Assembly: GCA_037389465.1 (NCBI GenBank)
Contig: JAZARR010000082.1
Location: 5,196,501 to 5,260,500 of the forward strand
Reading direction: 5' to 3'
Origin: Baylisascaris procyonis
Taxonomy: Eukaryota > Nematoda > Chromadorea > Rhabditida > Ascarididae
DNA: 64,000 nt
The position numbers were made by a program, and so were the translations under genes. How positions within the stretch are numbered: the stretch's first letter is position 1; each line of letters begins with the position of its first letter. Shown here piece by piece: positions 13,002 through 46,243 of the stretch. The notes under the pieces were generated by a model. That model worked only from the letters and a program-made list of their open reading frames with translations. It was not told where the DNA came from and did no database searches.

Positions 13002-14924
13002 ATGTGGTCAACCATTTTAATGTTTATTCTTATAGTGGACGGTCGATGTGAATGTGTTAATTCAATTGTACCTCTTCTACGGGAGACCGATTATCGTATC
13101 ATATCATCTCCTGATTATCCAAGGTACGAATAAAATTTAGCTTTTTTTGATGATCTTTGAGCACTGATATTAAAATTTATCATATGCAACAAATAAATTA
13201 AAATCAATTATTCGAATGATAATTGATAAGCGGCAATCAACGTCGATTTCAAATTTCAAATACAATTTAAAAATGCAAAAACGAGTGCTGTACTATTTTT
13301 ACGTCAATTCATTTATGTTAGCAAATATAAATTCTTCGTAAAAGTACAAATTCATAAAGATTTAGCAATTAGTGGGCGATTAATTTCAGTGCAATATTTA
13401 TTCGACCTGAAATTGATTGGTTTATAGTCGATGGCGTATGAAGAAGGGAAACAACTAAGTAAACAAAGGAATGGGAAAAATAGACATTATACGGTCAATA
13501 ATTTAGTTTGAAATCATTTATTCTGGCTAAAGCTAGAAATATTGAGATAGGTGACAAAATTAAATATTTATTTGGAGTGATAAAGTAGATTTTATTATTT
13601 CTAAATTTATTTCTATCAACGAGAATTGAGTAAGCGTATTACAAGTTCATCTCTTAATTTTTCTTGAAAATTTTTTTTATTCTTGAAAATTTTTATAAAT
13701 TTTTATAAATCTATTTTATTAATATATCGTTCAGATATTATTGCCCAAATTTGGATTGCTCTTGGAAGCTTGTTGCTCCCGATAATTATACCGTTATTAA
13801 ATTCTATTCCAATAATCTGGATCTAAGAGATCAAAAAGATTTCATCTATTTTTATAATCACGACAATGATAGGCCGGATATTGTGCCAACTCTTTTTTCA
13901 CACAGGTTGAGTGCTTTTTTTGCAATTCTTTAATAAAACGAAAACGTTATTGATTCAGTGTTGAATTATCAGTGACCAACTTAATCACCGATTGATTTTT
14001 GCACTCAATAAATGATATTCTATAAAAAAATGACTTAAAGACAAAATATAAAAAGGATTTTTGGAAAAATTGTGCTTGAAACACTAAAGAGTACGATTCA
14101 TTCATTGATTGAGAAAATTTTCTAAATTTTCAGCGACTTCACGAAAAAAATTCCAGCAGAATTTGACTGCATATTGGTGGGATCCACAATAAAACTAGCT
14201 TCTTACATAATAAGTACCCCTAGAAAAGCTCTTCAGCAATTTTCCCCATTGCTTAATAATTCAAAAATAGTTACTTAATATTTAATGGGAGATTAATTAA
14301 TTTTAGTTGTACGGGCACCAATGAATGTGACTTTACGAGTAGTGGTCAATATTTGACGATTCGATTTGTGAGTGCGGAAGGTGAACCAGATCGTTATGGA
14401 TTTCGAGGGACCGCCGCTCTCTATAGCCCTTATCGACAAAGTAATGTGCAATTTTTTTCACAGTTTTTCGGTTATTTTTGAGTTGGGAAATAGATTTTTT
14501 TCGGGAGGTTTTTTCCTGTGTTTTTATTTATGATAGAGATAATTGATCGTCTTATAATTTGCGAGAAATAGTTTTTGAAAATTTCGCATTTGTTTTGTTC
14601 GAGAAGTTGAACGATTGAACAATATCTTCATATTCAGTTGTCCTTTCTTCCCCCTCCCCTCCTCTCCCCTCTCCCAACATATCCTCATAATACTAGCGAT
14701 TATATTTATTCGTCATCCTTCATTATTTTGAGTTTTTTTTTTTTTTTTCAGAAATGGCCGCAATGTTCAAATATAAAGTAGCTGGTGCGATTGGTATTGC
14801 ATCGTTTTTCGTTCTTATTGTCGGTGGTTCATTGGTACTTTATGCGATACACCGAATGAAGAGTAGAAATCAAAAGCAAAACGAAACGGATACAGCTATC
14901 AAAGATAAACTTGTTGAACATTAA
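13002..14924 (+). CDS. Single-pass type I membrane protein with one CUB domain, 215 residues
   Basis: Exons are 13002-13123, 13735-13910, 14134-14176 (only 43 nt), 14307-14440 and 14752-14924. Phases 2, 1, 2 and 1 match at each junction. The ATG at 13002 was chosen because it opens a signal peptide (MWSTILMFILIV). An extracellular CUB-like module follows (about residues 16-155). It shows the CUB order: an early Cys pair (C16, C18), SSPDYP, C44/C49 with the CSWKLVAP strand, a Cys pair C114/C115, SSGQYLTIRFVS, and YGFRGTAALY near its end. One membrane helix spans about 170-191, and a short basic tail ends KDKLVEH. CUB modules bind proteins or glycans at the cell surface; the partner here is unknown. 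An unusual feature is that the whole ectodomain is one CUB module. Confidence 0.88.
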
Positions 14925-16882
14925 AACAAATATTCACCTCAAATCGAATACATTTGTGTGCTTTCAATGATTATGTTGCTAGCTTGCCTCGTATGCAATT
15001 TCTACTTATTCTTATTTTTAATTCATTTGTATTTTAGAAAATTTGTTTGAGTGACTATCTTTTTTCTTCTCAGGTCGAGGCATTTACCCTGAAAAAAAAA
15101 ATTTATAACTTGAATCGGTTTAGCGGTTGGATTTGTACCGGAACTAGATTTGGTATTCATTTGGTATTATTTTTACCAAAAATTGCTTACAGTATTGATA
15201 GAGATGAAGCGGTTTCAATAGTAATTGATAAAAATTCTAATTCTTTTGTAGTTATCACTGGTAATATACATTGTTTTATTAATTAACGTGTAAAAAAAAT
15301 ATATGTAATTAATGAAGAAATTAGTTTTGCTTGTATTGCACTAACAACGTAAAGTTAACAGCAGAGCTAGTAGACGATAGTTGGTAGAGCTAATAAAGTA
15401 AAATGACAGATGGTCTTAAATTACATCGGTAGGTAGATGTACAGCTATGTATCTTCATAAATAGGCGGTTAATGATTGAGACGAAGTAATCGAATCGTTC
15501 GATCCAATCGAACTTTATAGGTTGCCTAGTTAGTCAGTTTTAAGAGCACTAGACACCTCCGCCGATGTGGTTCATCCCTTAAAGTTAGAGGTTAGCGTTT
15601 ACTTTTACTTATTAGCTTATATATTCAGTGATTTATGCATAAAATTATTAATATTACTGTACGTACCTATAATCCATGGAAGTGGATTTCAATTTATTTC
15701 ATGCGCCAATGTCACATTCGTTTATTCACATCACCTGAGAGCGCATATTCATCGCGCTTTACACCGGAAGCGGCACTCACAGATAGGGCATAAACCTGTA
15801 CAATTGCAACAATGCAATTCTTTAAGCCATTTGAGTGAGTGCATTATATGTGACAGAGGTTTTACCTGCAAGGTTTCACATATGTTTTTTTATACATTTG
15901 GTAGTCTTAATATTTTTATTTTCATTTGATTAGAATTACTATGAATTCTCGTGTATGAAAATGCATTCGGGACATGATCTATCAATAAGTAAATACGTGC
16001 ATATGTATGTCTTTGTGTATCGAATTGACGTTCACATCTTTCAAGTGAATAAAGAATATTGATAAAATTTTGCACAGATCATTCGAGAAGAACACATTAC
16101 AACTTGATCAACGAATCTTCGAACGAAAAAATATCCGCATATTTTTTCGTAAAAAATTTTTAGTGAATCGTTGCGGTGGATTATTCTCGAAAACTGTATA
16201 TCGATCGTAATATGTGCCGATTGGGTATTTAGAAGACGTGATCTCAACTTGAGAGAAGCCAATAAAATCGAAACTTCGATGAGGAATTTTTATATTATCT
16301 AGTTCGAATTTCGACTCACATAAAAAAAGAGTTCCCTCATCGATAAATAATCGTTGCATCGTGAAAATAATATAAATAAACTGTAAAGTTTTCTTTCTTC
16401 GTTTTTATCATTTAACATTAATTCCCCGAAGAATATGCAATTCGAGGGATTCTCTTCATTGATGAATTTTTTTTTTAAATGATATACTGTAGGCGTACTG
16501 TAAAACCTTGAATAAATGACCTAGTGACTACGGTGGTAAAGACTGCATGAATTGTATCGATAGATATTATTAGCCTCTCAAAAGGTTTTTGTTGCTAATT
16601 TCGGTAATTCAAAAAATTATCACTGAGAAAATTATGCGGGTCATTAAAGCACATTTCAGATGTATTATAGTGATGTTGCATATCATTGAGGTAATGGCTA
16701 TTCAACAAAAGTCTATCTAATTGTTAAATGCATATAAAAAGTGTAAATTTAAGGGTGGGCATTCACATTTCTCTGTATTGATATTGTTGCACATCTACTA
16801 CGTATAAAACTCTGATGCAATGCATTGCAATATAATATAGTGTTGCATTGCATATTGCACTTACTATACAACAAATGGTACA

Positions 16883-16883
<1 letters not shown>

Positions 16884-16937
<54 letters not shown>
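16884..16937. repeat. (TA)n microsatellite
   Basis: About 27 uninterrupted TA units in intergenic DNA. It produces a meaningless Tyr-Ile repeat frame. Confidence 0.95.
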
Positions 16938-16941
<4 letters not shown>

Positions 16942-17864
16942 ATGTAATTTTATTTTTTACTTTATAACAAATAAAGTTAATATACAGGAATATAACGTAT
17001 AGAATTTATAGGCATAAATTTTCTCGGTTGCTCTTATCGGCCTCGAATACATTCGTCCCTCGGTTTGTTGTTCGTTCGAGTTAAAGAGCCCTCACGGCTA
17101 TGATCGTATGCAAGGGGGCAGTACTTTACAACGATAACGGCTCGGTGATTTTTATCGATTTTTGCTGCCACAATCGTTCACTTTATTTTATTTATTTCTT
17201 ATTCATTTTTCTTTTTAAATCTATACGCTCCCAATATCGAAACATTTTTAATTATAGATGAATGAGATATTTTTTAAAAAATGCTAAATAAAATTTGAAA
17301 ATATTTTTTTCTCATTTAAAATTAAATTTCTTTTTTTTTTGGTGAGGAAAATACAATCATTGAAAAAAAAAAACCACACTCGATCGCATCAATTGATGTA
17401 ATTTTTTACGTATTGTTTATGAGATTTTCTATTTTTTTTTTCAGAAATTTCGCATACAATGCAAACAAGGTATTTAAGAAAAACATAAATATAAAACCCT
17501 ATGAAATATTATCTAGAAATTAAATTTATATGGAATCTCATTCAATTATTTTTATATTGGTAAAAAAATTTGAATAAATTATCTGTTAGATTCATTTTAT
17601 GCGTTATTAGTGAAAAAAAAAAAAATTATTGCATTTGAAGAGGAAACTATAAATGCACGAAGAAGTGATAGATCCATCTTCTCTTATGATACTAATCCAA
17701 TATAATATTATGCGTTTAGGATTTCATTACTATGGATTATGGATCACTACTAATGTTGAATGAATTATTTAGAGGCATATTTGATCGAAAATTTTCAAAG
17801 AATTCCTTATTTTGTCGTGTTTTTCATTTTATTTCTCATTTTAAATTTGATTTTTATTTTCTTT

Positions 17865-17912
17865 TCTTTTATTTTATTTTATTTTATTTTATTTTATTTT
17901 ATTTTATTTTAT
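17865..17912. repeat. (TTTTA)n microsatellite
   Basis: A run of TTTTA units in intergenic DNA upstream of unc-87. A TTTA run follows at 18001-18020. Confidence 0.85.
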
Positions 17913-18622
17913 TTATTCTAATAAGTAAAAAACTATATTTATATGACGTATCGCAATTTCTTTTATAATTTCGGATTATGGGGGACTAACTGAATATTCT
18001 ATTTATTTATTTATTTATTTTTTTGCTCTCAAATATTCTAACTTTCTATCGAAGCACTTAATAATATTAAAAAAAAATGAAATAAAATAAAATTTTCGTT
18101 GTTAATTGTTTCTATGATGAATTTCAATTGAAAATTTTCACTTACGTTGTAAAATAAAAATATTTTTGTTGCAAGCATGAATAATCGGTAAATCATTTGC
18201 AAAATAATAAAATTTTGAGAATTTTATACTCTTTCAACGTAAAATTTGAATTCTAAGTTCAATTTTTTTTTTGTATTCTTTCATTGAAGAATTTGTTTTT
18301 CAACCGTAAATAAGGAGAGGAAATGATATTGCACAGAAATGCTAAAACTATGAATAAACCTCTATAGCATGGAGAATAGATGAATGTATAGTTTGTATAG
18401 TGTCTGTATATTTGAATCATTGAATATTGTCAGGCCGTGCGATGAAATCGCGTGGAATGTTAAGCGAGCATTGGTGTAGGAGTGGTGGATCAGCGAGCGG
18501 ATGTAGCCCGAGGCAAACGTTTCGTCTAAAAATAAGATGGTGGGCGTGGTTGGTGTATAGCTGTATGGAGATGCTCGGCGGGATCGCAGACGAGGCAAAC
18601 GATACCCACTGAGAGCAGCACC

Positions 18623-25110
<6,488 letters not shown>

Positions 25111-26443
25111 TGTGTGGTGCTTCCATACGAAATATGCATTGTACAATCGTATTCACAATGCAAATGCCTATTTTCTTTCGATGCCTAATATCATTTAGTA
25201 TCATTTATATTAGTAATAATTCATATTCATACGATGAGATCCTCGAAAAAATTTATTTCTTCTTTTTTTTGTTCTCATTTATATAAATTTTTCAACGCGA
25301 CTATAAACTTTTAATCATTAATTTTTGCAAACAATATCCCAATTCGATTGTTTTATTATTATTATTACTATTATTATTATTATTATTATTATTAAAGAGA
25401 AAATTACTATGATGATCTGACATCGTAATCATCTATTAAAAAAAATAAAAATAAAATAAAATAAAATAATATCATCGAACTCAATTTTTTTCTCATTAGG
25501 TTTGTTCGTCATCAAATCGCATTGAATAAAGCGAAACGAATACAATATTTCATTGTCGATTTTTTTTTTTTCTATCGATTTGCTAATTTTTGCATATTTC
25601 ACAATTGTGCAATACGTTTGTGATGAATTGCAGATTAAAATATTCTATTGCATATGAATGTTTTTCATGAAAATTTCTTTCATTTTAAATGATTGATCTT
25701 GTTTTTTTTTTTTTTCGCTGCAAATAGACATTTCACTCATCGGCAATAGTTTCTTCTTTTTTTTTTCATTCACATAACATTTATAAAAAAATTATAAAAA
25801 TGAAAAATTTTTCATAAATTTTTATAAAAGAAAATATTCATTAGTAGTAACTCGACAAAAATAATAGCACAAACTTTTTTTTTCATAATTTAGTTGCTCA
25901 TGATGATATTAGATGATGATATCATAACTTCTATAATTATCAGTCTTATCCATATTCAAGAAAAAATTCGTAAAAAAAAATTTTTTTTTTGGTAACAACA
26001 ATTTTCATCAATTTAATTTAGATGAGTTAGTGGTACTTCTACTTTCTTTTCCAGAATAGATCGATAATGTTTCTTTGCCTCATCTTTGTTAATATCGCCT
26101 TTAGGAATATAAATATTTTTATATATTAAATATTTTTATTCATATTTTTTTTTTTGGAAGAAAAATAAATGAATTTAGAGTTGTTTTTTTTGAATTGTTC
26201 AACTTGAATCTTTTTTGAAAAAAAAAATCAATACTTTAGCGGTTTCATTAATGATATTCTCTTTTTAAATCTCATTTAGTACATGGAACGGCAAAAATTT
26301 GCATAAAAACTAGTACACAAAGATTAGGCGCAATTGTCCGTAAAAAAATTTGGCCGAATGCCAAAATCCAATAGCTTTGAATATTGATGTTGTCATGGAG
26401 AAATTTTATTGATGAAAACGTAGCGATATAAAAGCTCTTTCGT
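25111..26443. other. Intergenic region between unc-87 and BBS8
   Basis: It holds the unc-87 3' UTR, an ATT-repeat stretch near 25355-25395 and AT-rich filler. Nothing suggests a gene. Confidence 0.5.
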
Positions 26444-26458
26444 GTTGCTATAGACAAC
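26444..26458 (+). promoter_or_regulatory. X-box-like RFX/DAF-19 site upstream of BBS8
   Basis: GTTGCT-ATA-GACAAC fits the imperfect inverted-repeat X-box (GTHNYY, spacer, RRNAAC) with a 3-bp spacer instead of the usual 2. It lies 25 bp before the BBS8 start codon. Established knowledge: nematode BBS genes, including bbs-8, are driven by the RFX factor DAF-19 through an X-box close to the start. The spacer deviation is the weak point. Confidence 0.6.
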
Positions 26459-26483
26459 CGACTAGGAGGTAAATCAACGCATT

Positions 26484-36151
<9,668 letters not shown>

Positions 36152-37755
36152 TAAAATGATATTTAAATATTATTTTATTATTTTTATCTCTTATTGTTGA
36201 GTGCATTTAAATTATAAAAAAAAAATGGAATATACTCATTTATGAATTTATTAATTGCATCAAGGATTATTTAAACATCTTTTCGCGTTGATTTTTGAAT
36301 GTTGATTGAAAAAACCCCCTCCTCTCCACCGCTTCCTCACCCTCCCCCCCCCCTCCCGTGTTTTGTCTAGCCAGTTTTATTGGATTAAATTGTAAATATT
36401 ATCGCTGAGGACTAAATCAATAACCTTACATGACTACTATGAAATTATTAAAGCAAAGAAGGAGTTGGGAATTAGAAAAGAAGGAATTGGGAATTTAAAA
36501 AGAAAAAACTAAAGTTATATCAATAATATTACAATAAAGCAGTAATAAAATATGTGCAAATAAATAGCTATTTTGTTTTATTTCACTTATCGTATAAAAA
36601 ACAAATAAATAAAATGAGGGAATAAGTTACTAATTAAATTGAGTTGAATTCTTATAGTCATCATGTTAGACCTATGAATAACCTATCCGATGGCTTATGA
36701 TTCGACATGAAACGAAGCAAAACGGATTTCTGAACGAGTGACCGTCAAAGAAGCACAAATCAAGCGTAATATTTCTGAAACATCAATAATATTTATAAGT
36801 AGATGTTTTGGATCCTCTTTGTGAAATAAGAAAAAAAACACTGTTGCTTCTCCTTCCCCCTCCTTTGCCCGTCCCTCTCCCCTCTCCCTCCCTCCACCCG
36901 TCCCTCTCCCCTCCCCTCCCTCCACCCACCCTTTTCCCTTTCCCCAATTTAACCATAGACGATGCCGATACTGCTAGCAAGTACTTCCGCACATTGCAGC
37001 ACAAAATCTTATTCCTAAACACATATATTTATATCAAATTTTTCACGAGCCTTTTCATGTCAAAACAGTATTCCTAGTTCCGATCCATTATTTCTTGGCC
37101 AAAAAATATTCATATACAATTAGATTTACTACAACGGATACAGTATATCGTAATTATTACAACAGCATATCTATTCAACAATTTTCGTTTTATTTAATGA
37201 ATAAAAGTACCAAATTATGCAGGAAAAAAAATTTGAAATGTATATGAGAAGCAATTGTTAGATTCGTCAAAAATTTAAGCATACTCGATACTATAAAAAA
37301 ATGTGTTTGTGCAATTACGCAGAACCGATGCTTAGCGTCAATACGTTTAGTAAATAACACTTCATCGAATTCCATACTATTCCTTAATCTCTATTGGTTG
37401 AGAATAAAATAGAAAAGAAAATAGGAAAAAAAATTAAGATTCATAAAAAATATGGAATTTTATTTATTTATTTTTCATTAATTATATGATTTTCAAAAAT
37501 TTTCGCTAATTATTTGTAAATTTTTGATTTATTTCTTCGATATATTTTCGTTAAAGCATTGATCATCTCATAATTCTAGAAAATAAATCACTATGAAACG
37601 ATTTTTTGTGCTATTTTTTATAAAGTGGAAAATATGCGGAAGAGTTGAAGTGATCTCATGATCTCTTATCATTTCAAAATTCCCAAATTATCAGTCAAAT
37701 CAACGAAAAGAAGTATTGAAATAAGATCAACACAACAAACAGGAGATGAGATGGA
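36152..37755. other. Convergent 3' region between BBS8 and the hydroxy-acid oxidase
   Basis: This region holds both 3' UTRs. AATAAA on the plus strand at 36533 could end BBS8, and on the minus strand (plus-strand 37459-37464) could end the oxidase. Pyrimidine-rich stretches lie near 36310-36360 and 36850-36945. No gene is seen. Confidence 0.5.
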
Positions 37756-43545
<5,790 letters not shown>

Positions 43546-44736
43546 CTATAGATATGATTGTGTTAGATTAGCAACTTCAAATGATGATCGGAGAGAAGTT
43601 TTAGCTTTTCTTGCAATTCGGGAAAACTTGCGGGAAAATTTCTTCCCAAAAAACGTTATTTTTTCAGGAAACCTCTGTATACGTGGGAATTTTCCCGATT
43701 TTCCGGATCAACGTATAGGCCTGAAAACGAAGAATTTGAATCACCAAATCTTTTAAACAATTGAACGATGCTATTTGTAAAAAAAAAAAAGAAAAAAAAT
43801 TTCAAATATTTTTTTGCCCATCGCGTTATACTTATATGGCTGCATAGTTCGCTGAGTACAGTAGGGGTTGGTTGTGGTCAATGCGCACAAACATTTTCGA
43901 ATCTCAACCAACTCGTCTAGAAATCTTTGGTTTTATTATCGGTACATTTTTAGTGATGATGTTTTCATGCTGTTTCATTTTCACGTCGAAATGCAATAGA
44001 TAACAATTTTTGAGAAGCGTTGGTTTGGTGTATCATTGCATTGAAATGAAGCTTTTTTGCGATACTGCAGCTGTAGTTGAAATCCACAAGGTTAGTGCCA
44101 GACCGGCTGGCAGCATAGTTTAGCGTAGCTACTATGTGAATTTCTTTTTTAAAATGATAGCTAATGAAGAGGGTTTGCACCTTAAAGGGTTGATATAAGA
44201 TGTGATTATACTAATTTCGTATTATTTACGAATAGATAAGGTTCTACTGATACGAAATAGATGATGACCGAAGATTTGATGTACTTGTTGAGCGCTTTAT
44301 TTGTTACGAAAATAATATAAGATTTAAAAAAAAACAACTATAAATTCAATGCTAAAAGTGCTACACAAAGCAACTAGAAAATGATAGCTGAATTTGATAT
44401 ATCATAGTTTTGAAAATTTTAGAAAAAAAAACAACGGAAATCAAAACAGTTGAAAAATTGAAAATAATTTATATATTACATAATTTTGTAAATTACCTAC
44501 ACGAAGTAAATCATATATTTTAGATGATGAAGAAAAAAGAAAGAACCCTATAAAGGAACAAAGAAGGATAGGACTATATCTGAGTTAAGGTTTCTTTATA
44601 TAGGTTTTTATTTTATTTCCTCGTCGGATAATTCCTTAATTTGGAATTTTTTTTTTCGTTCATTTGAAATGTATTTCCAATTAGTTGAAGAACTGTGTGT
44701 GTGTATGGCTTAATGGTTTTATAATCTTTTTTAATA

Positions 44737-45012
44737 TTAGATTAAACGAATTTCTTTTTTTCCTTTGTAAGATTTTTTTTTAATGATTCCGATTGAGTGA
44801 GTCTGTTCATACCCATGGGCTTCCCCACGAATTCCCGAAGGCCTCACGGGTGGTCTTGATTTCAGAAAATCCCACAAACGAGCAAGGAACTTTCTGGATT
44901 CGGTGAGCCGCGTAGTGCAAAATTTATGAGTCGTACTTATGCCCCCACCCACCTCCATAACGATGGTGCCCGTAGATGCCCTCGCGGGAAGGGAAGTGGA
45001 GGGTGGTGGCAA
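44737..45012 (-). other. GC-richer island with an open frame, possibly repeat-derived
   Basis: A 91-codon minus-strand frame covers this island, including RESRKFLARLWDFLKSRPP-like sequence, and is much less AT-rich than its flanks. I do not recognise a domain, and no splice partner was found. A fragment of a dispersed repeat or a single exon are both possible. Confidence 0.25.
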
Positions 45013-45508
45013 AAACTCTGAACACTATTTAGGCATCATTGAACAGACGTATTCATCGGACATATATAACTAATCGAATGCAAATTCACTATGAAAATAA
45101 GCGGATAGAGGGATATAATCATATATGAACGCATCAATGAATATCGCTAATTATTAAAGGATTAATGGCCGTTTTGAATAGAATAAAGGTTTTATATTAG
45201 TTTTTTGAATGTATTTTAATATATCTTTTCATTTTGTTGAAAAAAAAAAAGGAAGCGAATCGATACGTATATAATAAATATTCATATGAAGGAATAATAA
45301 AGAAAATAAAAATGGCGTCAGCGATCATGAAATAGAACGTTGGTGATTTTGGATAATCCGATACAGCCACTAATCTGTGAGTTTAGGATTTTATGAGGTG
45401 GGATTCACTTATCTTGCGGATTAGTATGCCTTTGCCACGGGCAAGTATTTCGACGACAATTAGTAGCCTGAAGGCTGTGAACTTCGGCAACATACTTGGC
45501 CATTGGGC

Positions 45509-45509
<1 letters not shown>

Positions 45510-45588
<79 letters not shown>
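45510..45588. repeat. (TA)n microsatellite
   Basis: About 37 TA units with one CA interruption near 45521. It lies in the gap upstream of the oxidase gene. Confidence 0.95.
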
Positions 45589-46212
45589 GGAAGAAAAATG
45601 TCGAATAAAGAAGAGAAATAAATGCTCAACAAGTGAACGGAAAACCAAGCAATCGTGGAGTTTCCCCTTATCACCTCAAACGAATATTTCTTGTTTTCTC
45701 TGAATCTATCTTCTATACCATTAACTCTTAATATTTGTAAATATTTTCGTGTTTTTTGTGATAAGTAACCAACGTCCAAACAGATATTTTTTTACGCTCA
45801 CAAATTTCTGTTCTGTTCGATTTCCATTCTTCGCATTTCTCCATTGCTAATCGTATGCTCTTTAAATGTAAAAACGCATTGTCGTCTTAACGTAAATAGA
45901 AGGAAATAAGCACCTCATTAATCTCCTCAACTCAGTAATCTATCAAACACCTCGTCCCCCTTCAATTCGATGGAACTTTGACAGAAACTTCGCAAAAAAA
46001 AACAAAATACTATTTAAATATTGCTGATGTTATGCGTTGGTCATATCTGGGTCAGTTGAATACGAATCCGTCTCGAACACGGCCACCTTTGTAACACCGA
46101 ATCCCCTCCTTCCTCCTTGCAGTACGTCGAATTTCCGTTTCATTGAGAAAGTATCAAAAACATCTTCTTTTCTTCGGTTTTTATTAATGAAGCTACCGTA
46201 TACTTCCGTATT

Positions 46213-46243
<31 letters not shown>

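Larger units (their letters stand above)
14925..18622. other. Intergenic region before unc-87
   Basis: This stretch is mostly AT-rich non-coding DNA with a (TA)n tract and a TTTTA array. A 120-codon plus-strand frame at 15567-15929 contains a faint zinc-finger-like pattern but has no supported splicing. The 18430-18620 stretch is less AT-rich and should be promoter or 5' UTR of unc-87; a stop codon in frame upstream of 18623, with no ATG between, supports the chosen unc-87 start. Confidence 0.45.

Noticed and set aside
13999..14280. A longer reading of the third CUB exon from the phase-2 donor at 13906
   Set aside because: It leads to a phase clash at the next acceptor; the donor after 13910 and the 43-nt exon restore one continuous frame.
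36695..37077. Gly/Glu/Arg- and Pro/Leu/Ser-rich frames
   Set aside because: A CT-rich low-complexity stretch in a convergent 3' region, open on both strands with no motif.
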